7,758 nt of DNA from Chromobacteriaceae bacterium (GCA_030151505.1 JASLDQ010000107.1:1-7758); one strand, 5' to 3'; positions 1 to 4,697 are shown, counted from the stretch's first letter. The notes: generated by a model not told the origin, from the letters alone. A program made the numbers and translations.

Positions 1-134
1 GTCTGGTCGACATTCTGGTCGAGGCCGGCGCGTTTACCCGCGAGCAATGGGCCAAGGCTGGAGCGGTGCCGTCGCCGGTATCGGACGAGCCGGCAACGGC
101 ACCGCTCCAGCCTGGGCCCATTGCTCGCGGGTAA
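1..134 (+). CDS. C-terminal end of a CheA-like reading frame, cut by the window start
   Basis: An open frame enters from the left edge (first full codon at 3) and stops at TAA 132-134, giving 43 visible residues. Its beginning, LVDILVEAGAFTREQWA, matches residues 266-281 of the minus-strand CheA fragment at 34-957 almost exactly. The last residues, PATAPLQPGPIARG, also match the end of that protein, but only because both frames are read through the two arms of one palindrome. The two frames therefore converge and overlap by about 100 bp. Of the four differences between the arms, read as codons of this frame three change an amino acid (A to V, Q to K, L to S) and one is silent. It could be the end of an inverted copy of cheA, a piece of a paralogue, or an assembly fold-back; only the frame and the similarity are certain. 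Confidence 0.4.
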   Translation, partial: LVDILVEAGAFTREQWAKAGAVPSPVSDEPATAPLQPGPIARG

Positions 135-167
135 ATGCGCCGGCCTCGACCAGAATGTCGGCCAGAC
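1..167. repeat. Near-perfect inverted repeat (palindrome), 78-bp arms
   Basis: Positions 1-78 are the reverse complement of 90-167, with paired positions summing to 168. I count four mismatched pairs, at 7/161, 32/136, 54/114 and 73/95, so 74 of 78 pair. The loop is 11 nt (79-89). The left arm is still pairing at position 1, so the repeat probably continues outside the window. Both arms carry cheA coding sequence (residues about 264-290). Palindromes of this size with short loops are generally unstable in bacteria, being cut by SbcCD and deleted, which makes an artefact or a very recent rearrangement plausible. Confidence 0.95.
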
Positions 168-957
168 GGGAGGACTCTTCCGGCCGCGAGGCAATCAGCG
201 CGAAATAAGCGGTCAGCGGACTTTTGGGCGGCAATACCAGCAGTTCGCAGTCATCGCGTACGAAGGCGAACACCTGCTCGATGCCGGCCTGGCTCGGCGC
301 ATCCGCCAGCGCAATTTCGAAGCCGAGATAACAGGCTTCCGGATCCATGTCGTCGGCGTCCGGCATCGCATCGAACAGCGTGACCAGATGGCGGACCGTG
401 CCCAGCGAGGCCAGATGGCGCACGAAGGCAATCGGTTCCATGCCCTGACACAACACGCCGCGCCCGAACCGCACCGACACATGCCAGCAATCGGTACCCG
501 AGCGTTCGCCCGCCTCATCGGCCATGGCGGCCTCTGTCTCGGCCTGCCCGTCCTCCGCGACGCCCGTGAACTTCACCACCCGTTCCTGCAGGCGGGCGGC
601 CAGCCCGATGCCCTGCTCCTGCAGCTCGCTGGCCTCGCCGGCCTGTACCGCCGGCAGGTGCTCGAGCAGCGCACGGATATGGTCGCAGCCGGCCAGCACC
701 AGTCCGATCAGTTCCGGCGTCACGTCGATCAAGCCGTCGCGCAACTGGTCGAGCAGGTTTTCCAGCACGTGGGTGAAGCGCTCGATCGCGCCGATCTCCA
801 CCACGCCGGCCCCGCCCTTGATTGTGTGCGCGGCGCGGAAGATGGCATTGAGCGTTTCGCTGTCCTGCTCGCCCTGTTCCAGCGCCAGCAGGCCGGTTTC
901 CATTTCGTCGAGTTTTTCCTGCGCCTCGCAGGCAAACACTGTCAGCACTTCATCCAT
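34..957 (-). CDS. cheA: CheA N-terminal fragment: Hpt (P1) and P2-like domains, no kinase core
   Basis: This 307-residue product matches the front of a chemotaxis histidine kinase. The Hpt domain spans about residues 1-105 and has the phospho-acceptor H44 in AAHTIKGGAG. A variable linker follows to about 155, then a P2-like domain at about 156-245 (CWHVSVRFGRGVL ... DPEACYLGFEIAL), then a short ILVEAGAFT element at 268-276. Full CheA proteins of this type, as I recall them, continue for several hundred residues with dimerisation, HATPase and CheW-like domains. Here the frame passes the palindrome axis near residue 292 and stops 15 residues later, those last residues being antisense of the repeat. 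Start ATG 957 is chosen because AGGAGGAA lies 7 nt upstream (965-972) and because the preceding gene's TGA overlaps it in ATGGATGA. As read it could be phosphorylated but could not phosphorylate itself. Confidence 0.85.
   Translation of the reverse strand: MDEVLTVFACEAQEKLDEMETGLLALEQGEQDSETLNAIFRAAHTIKGGAGVVEIGAIERFTHVLENLLDQLRDGLIDVTPELIGLVLAGCDHIRALLEHLPAVQAGEASELQEQGIGLAARLQERVVKFTGVAEDGQAETEAAMADEAGERSGTDCWHVSVRFGRGVLCQGMEPIAFVRHLASLGTVRHLVTLFDAMPDADDMDPEACYLGFEIALADAPSQAGIEQVFAFVRDDCELLVLPPKSPLTAYFALIASRPEESSRLADILVEAGAFTREQWAQAGAVPLPARPIPATAPLQPWPIARG
744..767. repeat. Direct repeat copy within the cheA Hpt coding region (partner 1237-1260)
   Basis: These 24 bases occur identically at 1237-1260, 493 bp away, and encode the LENLLDQ helix in both Hpt-type genes. 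Together with the 36-bp pair at 901-936 and 1394-1429, which has the same offset, it marks a tandem gene duplication of the Hpt region. Confidence 0.95.
901..936. repeat. Direct repeat copy at the cheA N-terminus (partner 1394-1429)
   Basis: These 36 bases are identical at 901-936 and 1394-1429, offset 493 bp. They encode VFACEAQEKLDEM near the start of both Hpt-type proteins. Perfect nucleotide identity here, next to strong divergence at the active-site helix, suggests either recent duplication with focused change or local gene conversion. Confidence 0.95.
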
Positions 958-1453
958 GCGGCACTTCCTCCTGAGCGGGGTGTTGGGCGGCAAGCGCGGC
1001 GGGCGTGGCCGGGCTCGCTGCCCGCTCCACCGCCCCCGGGTCGCCGATCCGGCCAAGCAGGTCGGGCAGGCTTTGCGCCACGCGATCGCACAAACCGTCG
1101 GCGAGGCGGCTGTCCAGCTCCGGCAACAGGTCGGCGCGGCCGGCCGACTGGTGTCCGCCCAGTGCGAGCAGATGATCGCAACCAGCCATGATCAGCCCGA
1201 CCATTTCCGGTGTGACGTCCACCAGGCCGGCACGCGACTGGTCGAGCAGGTTTTCCAGCATTTGGGCGAAGGTTTCGATCGCGCCGGCCTCCACCGCCCC
1301 GTTCTCGTACCCGATCACGGGCACGGCCTCGAAGATCGCATCAAGGGTGCGGCCGGTCTGGCCGGTCTGCACCGAGGCAGGCAAGCCTCTCTTCATTTCG
1401 TCGAGTTTTTCCTGCGCCTCGCAGGCAAAAACCCTCAGCATCACGTCACTCAT
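950..1453 (-). CDS. Degenerate Hpt-domain protein lacking the phospho-histidine (tandem copy of the CheA P1)
   Basis: The 167-residue product is a second copy of the CheA Hpt region. Residues 8-101 align without gaps to CheA residues 7-100, with 58 of 94 identical by my count. The scaffold helices are kept (VFACEAQEKLDEM, GAIE, LENLLDQ, DVTPE, AGCDH). The active-site stretch AAHTIKGGAG has become AVPVIGYENG, so H44 is P45, K47 is G48 and the following glycine is Y49. It therefore should not accept phosphate. Codons differ by substitution, not frameshift, and the frame is intact, so it looks maintained rather than decayed. After residue about 105 it has its own tail with no P2 domain. Start ATG 1453 overlaps the TGA of the STAS gene by 8 nt (ATGAGTGA), with a GAGG-type ribosome site just upstream. 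FimL of Pseudomonas is a precedent for a CheA-related protein without its histidine. Role unknown; a scaffold or decoy is possible. Confidence 0.85.
   Translation of the reverse strand: MSDVMLRVFACEAQEKLDEMKRGLPASVQTGQTGRTLDAIFEAVPVIGYENGAVEAGAIETFAQMLENLLDQSRAGLVDVTPEMVGLIMAGCDHLLALGGHQSAGRADLLPELDSRLADGLCDRVAQSLPDLLGRIGDPGAVERAASPATPAALAAQHPAQEEVPHG
1394..1429. repeat. Direct repeat copy at the degenerate Hpt N-terminus (partner 901-936)
   Basis: Second member of the 36-bp identical pair, 493 bp from the first, within the opening codons of the degenerate Hpt gene. See the 901-936 entry for interpretation. Confidence 0.95.
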
Positions 1454-1943
1454 GCGCCACCTCGGCCGGGACGGCATCTGCATCGGCTGCGGCCGGCTCG
1501 GCGCCAAGCGCCGGCTCCAGACTGAGTTCGACCGGATCGGCGGCGGCGCCGTCGCCAGTGGCCGGTTCAGTGCCTGCGGCCACTGCGTCGGCCGATTCGT
1601 CGTGGACTTCCCCGCTCATACGTGGCAGCGCCTCGGCGGCCGGCACCGCGATCCGGTCGAGCAGCTCGAGCAGGTTGAGGCTGGACATCAGCCCGACCAC
1701 GACCTGGCTGTAGGCCACGACCCGCAGCTGGGTGCCGAGCCGTTCGGCTTCGCGCTGGGCCAGATAAATGAGTTGCAGACCGGCGCTGTCGATGTCGGTC
1801 ACGTCGGACAGGTCGACGTGGACGCTTGGATGCTGATGGATAGCCTGCAGGATTTGCGGCTTCAGCTCGGCGGCACGGTAGATGGTCATGTCGCCTTCGA
1901 GCCGTAGGTCGAAGGGCGGCTGATCGGAATGGATTTCGCTCAT
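1446..1943 (-). CDS. STAS-domain protein (anti-sigma-factor-antagonist fold)
   Basis: The product has 165 residues. The STAS domain occupies about residues 10-105: an opening strand LRLEGDMTIY (13-22), strand VHVDLSDVTDID (41-52), and the switch region DSAGLQLI (52-59), in which S53 sits where SpoIIAA-type proteins are phosphorylated. The tail (about 107-165) is rich in Ala, Glu and Asp and probably disordered. STAS proteins are usually switched by a serine kinase/phosphatase pair, but none is visible here. Several chemotaxis clusters carry a STAS gene beside cheA, where its job is not well defined. The start at 1943 (MSEIH) lies 16 nt after the MCP stop. An in-frame ATG at 1988 would add 15 residues of low-complexity sequence and overlap the MCP gene; I prefer 1943 because the domain begins soon after it. 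Neither start has a strong ribosome site, so coupling to the upstream gene is likely. Confidence 0.88.
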   Translation of the reverse strand: MSEIHSDQPPFDLRLEGDMTIYRAAELKPQILQAIHQHPSVHVDLSDVTDIDSAGLQLIYLAQREAERLGTQLRVVAYSQVVVGLMSSLNLLELLDRIAVPAAEALPRMSGEVHDESADAVAAGTEPATGDGAAADPVELSLEPALGAEPAAADADAVPAEVAHE

Positions 1944-1959
1944 GGGAATGGCAGACGGG

Positions 1960-3231
1960 TCAGAAGAGTTCGATAGCGGGGCCGGCATGGCCGGACGGCG
2001 TTGACATGGGCGTACCCAGGGTGTCGTGGTGGCTGCGGCGCTGCGAATCCATCACGTAGTTGCGGTAGAGCTTTTCGAGCTGTTGTTCCAGCGGCTCGAC
2101 CGGCAGGGTGTCGCCCCCGGCGTGTTCGAGGTGATCGGCCAGCGTGCTGGAATGGTCCTCGAGCAATTTCAGGCCGAACTGCACCTGCTCGATCTGCTGG
2201 CGGGTGATGTCCTGGAACTGCATGGTCGACAGCATTTCGCAGAACATGCCGTCGAGCTTGTCGGTGAACTCGCGCACTGCGGCAATGGCTTCGGCCTCCT
2301 GCCGGATGGACAGATGGACGCTGTCGCTCAGCTCCTCGAGCTGGCGGCTGATCTCGCCCAGCGATTCGCGCTCGTGCTGGACGTTCTCGTCCGACAGCTT
2401 GTCGGCAAACTCGTCGCCGATGGAGCGGGCGACCTGGTTGATGCCGTTCTGGACCTCGATGGCGGCGCTGGCAACGGCCGCCGACAGCTTGCGCACCTCG
2501 TCGGCGACCACGGCGAAACCGCGGCCCGTCTCGCCGGCCCGGGCAGCCTCGATGGCAGCGTTGAGCGCCAGCATATTGGTCTGCGCCGCGATGTCCTGGA
2601 TCACATCGGTCAGGTTGCCCAGCGCCTTGGTGTCGTCCACCACGTGGCGGGCATGCTCGCGGTCGGCCTCGGCGGAACGGACCCGCTCGCGGATGTAATG
2701 ATCGAGTTTGTCGATGACCGCGCGGTTACGCAGGATGCGGCTCTCGGTGTCGGAGCTGAGCAGTTCGCTGTTCTGGGTGGCGCGGGCAACCACGGCCTTG
2801 AGCCGGCCCATGGTCTCGTCGATCAGCTGCAGCTGCCCGGTGATCGCCACGGCGGCCTTGCCGGTTTCGTCGGTCACCTGCTCCAGCAGGCCGCGCTTGA
2901 GCTTGCCCACCTCGTGCACGCTGCGCAGCTCCTTCGCGAGGTGATGCCGGGTGTTGTCGAGCGAGGCAGCGAGAAGGTCGCGCTCCGCCGCGCTTTGCTG
3001 GGAGCCCAGCATCAGGTCGCGGAAGATCAGCATCGACAGCAGCCGCGAGGCGAAATAGGACATCAGCACGATCGCGACCGAGCCGAGCGTGTCGACCATC
3101 CGGAGATCCAGCCCCATCTCGGCGGTGAAAGCGTGAAAGATCTCATGCGCGCAGTAGACGGCGAAGCCGGTCAGGAGCGCGATCAGCAAGAAGATCAGGT
3201 TCGCGCGGCGTACGTATTTCAAGTCGTTCAT
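1960..3231 (-). CDS. Methyl-accepting chemotaxis-type protein with minimal periplasmic region
   Basis: The 423-residue product has two hydrophobic segments at about 11-33 and 46-70, separated by only a dozen residues, so there is no room for a periplasmic ligand domain. No clear HAMP domain follows. A long coiled coil leads to the conserved signalling tip at about 213-250 ([20 protein letters not shown], then [15 protein letters not shown]), the part that contacts CheA and CheW. The return helix ends with [14 protein letters not shown] (337-350), which contains a DxxxQ pattern (D341, Q345) like the catalytic segment of CheZ. There is no NWETF-type CheR tether at the C-terminus. It sits between the receiver gene and the STAS gene in the leftward operon. 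It probably senses membrane, redox or cytoplasmic state, or acts mainly as an assembly partner for CheA. Ribosome site before ATG 3231 is weak. Confidence 0.93.
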   Translation of the reverse strand: MNDLKYVRRANLIFLLIALLTGFAVYCAHEIFHAFTAEMGLDLRMVDTLGSVAIVLMSYFASRLLSMLIFRDLMLGSQQSAAERDLLAASLDNTRHHLAKELRSVHEVGKLKRGLLEQVTDETGKAAVAITGQLQLIDETMGRLKAVVARATQNSELLSSDTESRILRNRAVIDKLDHYIRERVRSAEADREHARHVVDDTKALGNLTDVIQDIAAQTNMLALNAAIEAARAGETGRGFAVVADEVRKLSAAVASAAIEVQNGINQVARSIGDEFADKLSDENVQHERESLGEISRQLEELSDSVHLSIRQEAEAIAAVREFTDKLDGMFCEMLSTMQFQDITRQQIEQVQFGLKLLEDHSSTLADHLEHAGGDTLPVEPLEQQLEKLYRNYVMDSQRRSHHDTLGTPMSTPSGHAGPAIELF

Positions 3232-3264
3232 GTGTGGTGCTTATCCCTTATCGGTCATCCTTCC

Positions 3265-3293
3265 GCCTCGCCCCGGCGGCCGGGGCGAGAGGC
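3265..3293 (-). other. Intercistronic GC-rich RNA hairpin without U-tract
   Basis: Positions 3267-3276 and 3280-3289 form a perfect 10-bp GC-rich stem with a 3-nt loop (3277-3279). Three more pairs (3265-3267 with 3291-3293) could form around a bulge as an alternative. It lies in the 68-nt gap between the receiver stop (3300) and the MCP start (3231). No run of T follows in the direction of transcription, so it is not a standard terminator. It may instead stabilise the upstream message or partially attenuate read-through, giving more receiver than MCP. Confidence 0.6.
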
Positions 3294-3299
3294 CGGCGC

Positions 3300-3665
3300 T
3301 CAGCGGATGACCATCTTGACCGTGTCGAGCAGCCCGTCGGCCGTGGTCGGCTTGACCAGCCAGCCGGACGCGCCGGCAGCCTTGGCTTCGGCACGCTTTT
3401 CCTGCTGGGATTCGGTCGTGAGGAACAGGATGGGCATGAAGCGGTAGGACGGCAGCTTGCGCACTTCCTTGATGAATTCGATGCCGTTCATGCCGGGCAT
3501 ATTGAGGTCGGTGATCAGCAGGTCGACCTTGGCACCGCCCTTGAACTTGGTCAGCCCTTCGGCCGCGTTGGCGGCCTTGTCGACCGCATAGCCGGCCTTG
3601 CCGAGGATGCTGGAAATGGACAACAGGATGGTGGCGGAGTCGTCCACCAGAAGAATGTTTTTCAT
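3300..3665 (-). CDS. CheY-like single-domain response regulator
   Basis: This 121-residue protein is one complete receiver domain and nothing else. The acidic pair D8/D9 lies in LLVDDSAT, the phospho-acceptor is D53 in LLITDLNMPGMNG, the switch threonine is T83 or T84 in LFLTTES, and the conserved lysine is K105 in LVKP. It begins the leftward operon ahead of the MCP, STAS, Hpt and cheA genes, so the CheA kinase is its natural phosphodonor. With no output domain it should act by protein contact, either on a motor or as a phosphate sink. Start ATG 3665 is supported by MKNILLVDD, the usual receiver opening, with AAGG about 10 nt upstream. The putative promoter lies roughly 100 nt upstream, giving a fairly long leader. 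Confidence 0.95.
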   Translation of the reverse strand: MKNILLVDDSATILLSISSILGKAGYAVDKAANAAEGLTKFKGGAKVDLLITDLNMPGMNGIEFIKEVRKLPSYRFMPILFLTTESQQEKRAEAKAAGASGWLVKPTTADGLLDTVKMVIR

Positions 3666-3755
3666 GTCGGTATGGCCTTGGGAGCGATGCCACGCTCGGG
3701 ATTGATGTCATTGGAAGGGAGCCGGCCCGCGCCGGACTTCGCCATGCCACTCAAT

Positions 3756-3782
3756 TAAAGTTTTCGTCATTTTTATTATTTT
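3756..3782 (-). promoter_or_regulatory. Operator-like site 1: three 9-bp direct repeats facing left
   Basis: Read on the minus strand, three consecutive 9-mers all begin with AAAA: AAAATAATA (3782-3774), AAAATGACG (3773-3765) and AAAACTTTA (3764-3756). The site covers the predicted -10 box of the leftward promoter (3770-3775). Over 21 positions it matches the rightward site at 4022-4042 at 17, counting the minus-strand copy at 3763-3783. Likely target of a regulator binding head to tail; the neighbouring BldC-like protein is the obvious candidate, but this is inference. Confidence 0.55.
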
Positions 3783-3797
3783 AACGATTTGTGTCAA
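3770..3797 (-). promoter_or_regulatory. Putative sigma-70 promoter of the leftward chemotaxis operon
   Basis: On the minus strand a perfect -35 hexamer TTGACA (3797-3792) is followed after 16 nt by TAAAAA (3775-3770), a 4 of 6 match to the -10 consensus. Transcription would begin near 3763, about 100 nt before the receiver start codon. The -10 box lies inside operator-like site 1, which would suit repression. Prediction only. Confidence 0.5.
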
Positions 3798-3813
3798 CCA
3801 CCCAAACCGGATA

Positions 3814-3831
3814 AAAATGCAGAAAATGACA
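3814..3831 (+). promoter_or_regulatory. Operator-like site 2: two 9-bp direct repeats
   Basis: AAAATGCAG (3814-3822) is followed immediately by AAAATGACA (3823-3831) on the plus strand, with the same 9-bp phase as the other sites. The next nine bases (3832-3840) begin ATGCAG, a partial echo. It lies just upstream of the leftward -35 box, where a bound protein could activate or bridge to the other sites. Confidence 0.5.
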
Positions 3832-3933
3832 ATGCAGGCCTGAAAACCGGAACCGACCTCACGAAAAAAAGCTGTGCAAAGCCGCCATGCATGCGGAAAA
3901 CAGGCCAAATTGGCAAGAATGTTTAGCAAGCCC

Positions 3934-3975
3934 TGCCATTTTCGTTCAGCCGCCGGCAAAATGACGAAAAGAACA
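3934..3975. promoter_or_regulatory. Operator-like sites 3 and 4: one minus-strand unit and two plus-strand units
   Basis: On the minus strand a single AAAATGGCA unit lies at 3942-3934, identical to the first unit of site 5. On the plus strand AAAATGACG (3958-3966) is followed directly by AAAAGAACA (3967-3975). Positions 3958-3970 are the exact reverse complement of 3761-3773. Site 4 lies about 25-40 bp upstream of the rightward -35 box. Confidence 0.45.
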
Positions 3976-3992
3976 GGCGGCGTGAACGACAC

Positions 3993-4697
3993 ATGGCGTT
4001 TGACAGCACCGTCATAAACCGTAAAATGGCAAAAATGATGAATATGATTGAAAACCCACCCCAATCCCGCACCGAGTGCTCCACCCGGGAGGCCGCCCGC
4101 CTGCTGGGGGTCTCCGTGAGCACGGTGCAGATGTGGGTGGATGGCGGAGAGCTGGAGGCGTGGAAAACGGTCGGCGGACACCGGCGCGTGTCGATGACCT
4201 CGATCGAGCGCCTGCTGCGAGGGCGGGAAGGGGCCGATACCCCTCCACCGGCGGCTTCTTCCGCCCGCGCCGGCCTGGTCATGCTGGTCGTCGAGGATGA
4301 CCTTGACCTGCTGAGCCTGTATGAAGCGGTCATCTCGGGCTGGAACCTGCCCGTCACGTTGCTGACCGCGTCCAACGGCTATGAAGGCCTGATAGCGGTC
4401 GGACGCGCGCGCCCCGATCTGCTGGTAACCGATCTGAACATGCCCGGCCTCGACGGCTTCCAGCTGCTGCGCACGCTGCGCGCCGACCGCGCACTGGACT
4501 CGATGCAAATCGTGGTGGTGACCGGACTGGATGCGGCGGATATCGACATGCGGGGCAGCCTGCCGGGAGGCGTGGAAGTGCTGCGCAAACCGGTCCCGTT
4601 CGACCGGTTGCAGGCCGTCGCACAAACGATTCTGAACGGCCAGCCGACGACGGGCGCGGGCGCCGCAGACAGAGGACAAGCAGGAAATGGACGCTAA
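3993..4697 (+). CDS. Response regulator with N-terminal MerR/BldC-like HTH and C-terminal receiver
   Basis: Counted from ATG 3993, the 234-residue product has a small winged HTH of the MerR/excisionase type at about 29-75 (STREAARLLGVSVSTVQMWV; wing TVGGHRR at 59-65). A linker of about 20 residues leads to a receiver domain at about 94-215 with acidic residues E101-D103, phospho-acceptor D147 in DLLVTDLNMPG, T177 and K199. This order, HTH first and receiver second, is opposite to OmpR- or NarL-type regulators. The GGHRR wing is typical of BldC-like proteins, which as I recall bind direct repeats as head-to-tail oligomers. The kinase gene overlaps its end by 11 nt, making that kinase the likely partner. 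The start is uncertain: ATG 3993 has AGGCGG 13 nt upstream, but ATGs at 4026, 4035, 4038 and 4044 are in frame, codon use is AT-rich before 4044, and a promoter seems to lie at 4000-4027. A start at 4035-4044 is quite possible. Confidence 0.88.
   Translation: MAFDSTVINRKMAKMMNMIENPPQSRTECSTREAARLLGVSVSTVQMWVDGGELEAWKTVGGHRRVSMTSIERLLRGREGADTPPPAASSARAGLVMLVVEDDLDLLSLYEAVISGWNLPVTLLTASNGYEGLIAVGRARPDLLVTDLNMPGLDGFQLLRTLRADRALDSMQIVVVTGLDAADIDMRGSLPGGVEVLRKPVPFDRLQAVAQTILNGQPTTGAGAADRGQAGNGR
4000..4027 (+). promoter_or_regulatory. Putative sigma-70 promoter of the rightward operon
   Basis: TTGACA (4000-4005, perfect -35) is followed after 16 nt by TAAAAT (4022-4027, 5 of 6 to the -10 consensus). 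Transcription would start near 4034, within or just before the cluster of in-frame ATGs at 4035, 4038 and 4044. If real, the ATG at 3993 cannot be used from this promoter, and the message would be leaderless or nearly so. Spacing and -35 match those of the leftward promoter. Confidence 0.5.
4023..4049 (+). promoter_or_regulatory. Operator-like site 5: three 9-bp direct repeats facing right
   Basis: Three consecutive 9-mers are AAAATGGCA (4023-4031), AAAATGATG (4032-4040) and AATATGATT (4041-4049). They overlap the predicted rightward -10 box and the start-codon cluster of the HTH regulator gene. If translated they give the repetitive KMA-KMM-NMI. The position suits autorepression by the gene's own product (inference). 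Confidence 0.55.

Larger units (their letters stand above)
3666..3992. promoter_or_regulatory. AT-rich divergent intergenic region
   Basis: This 327-bp gap separates the start codons of the leftward and rightward operons. Its middle part (about 3750-3970) is visibly richer in A and T than the flanking genes. I see no credible gene in it. It holds a good candidate promoter for the leftward operon (3770-3797), several 9-bp-phased AAAATGNNN repeat sites, a perfect 13-bp inverted pair (3761-3773 with 3958-3970) and a small palindrome GCCAAATTGGC at 3904-3914. A short GC stem (3722-3726 with 3731-3735) lies in the leader of the leftward message. Confidence 0.8.

Noticed and set aside
1..167. The palindrome as a bidirectional terminator
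   Set aside because: It is far too long, lies in coding sequence, has an 11-nt loop and no U-tract on either side.
34..1056. Longer cheA start adding 33 residues
   Set aside because: The extra residues are Arg/Pro-rich and overlap the pseudo-Hpt gene. ATG 957 has a strong AGGAGGAA site and starts the Hpt domain directly.
1944..1988. Upstream start for the STAS gene
   Set aside because: It would overlap the MCP gene, adds low-complexity residues and has no ribosome site.
2026..3447. Long plus-strand open frame of 473 codons
   Set aside because: It lies antisense to the MCP and part of the receiver gene, both with clear conserved motifs. Its residues show no domain, so it is a GC-rich shadow frame.
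3756..3763. TAAAGTTT, resembling a flagellar sigma-28 -35 box on the plus strand
   Set aside because: No GCCGATAA-like -10 follows at the required spacing, and the direction points into the intergenic region. It is better explained as part of the 9-bp repeat site.
3886..3893. CATGCATG palindrome in the intergenic region
   Set aside because: Only 8 bp and it does not extend; expected by chance and not repeated elsewhere in the region.
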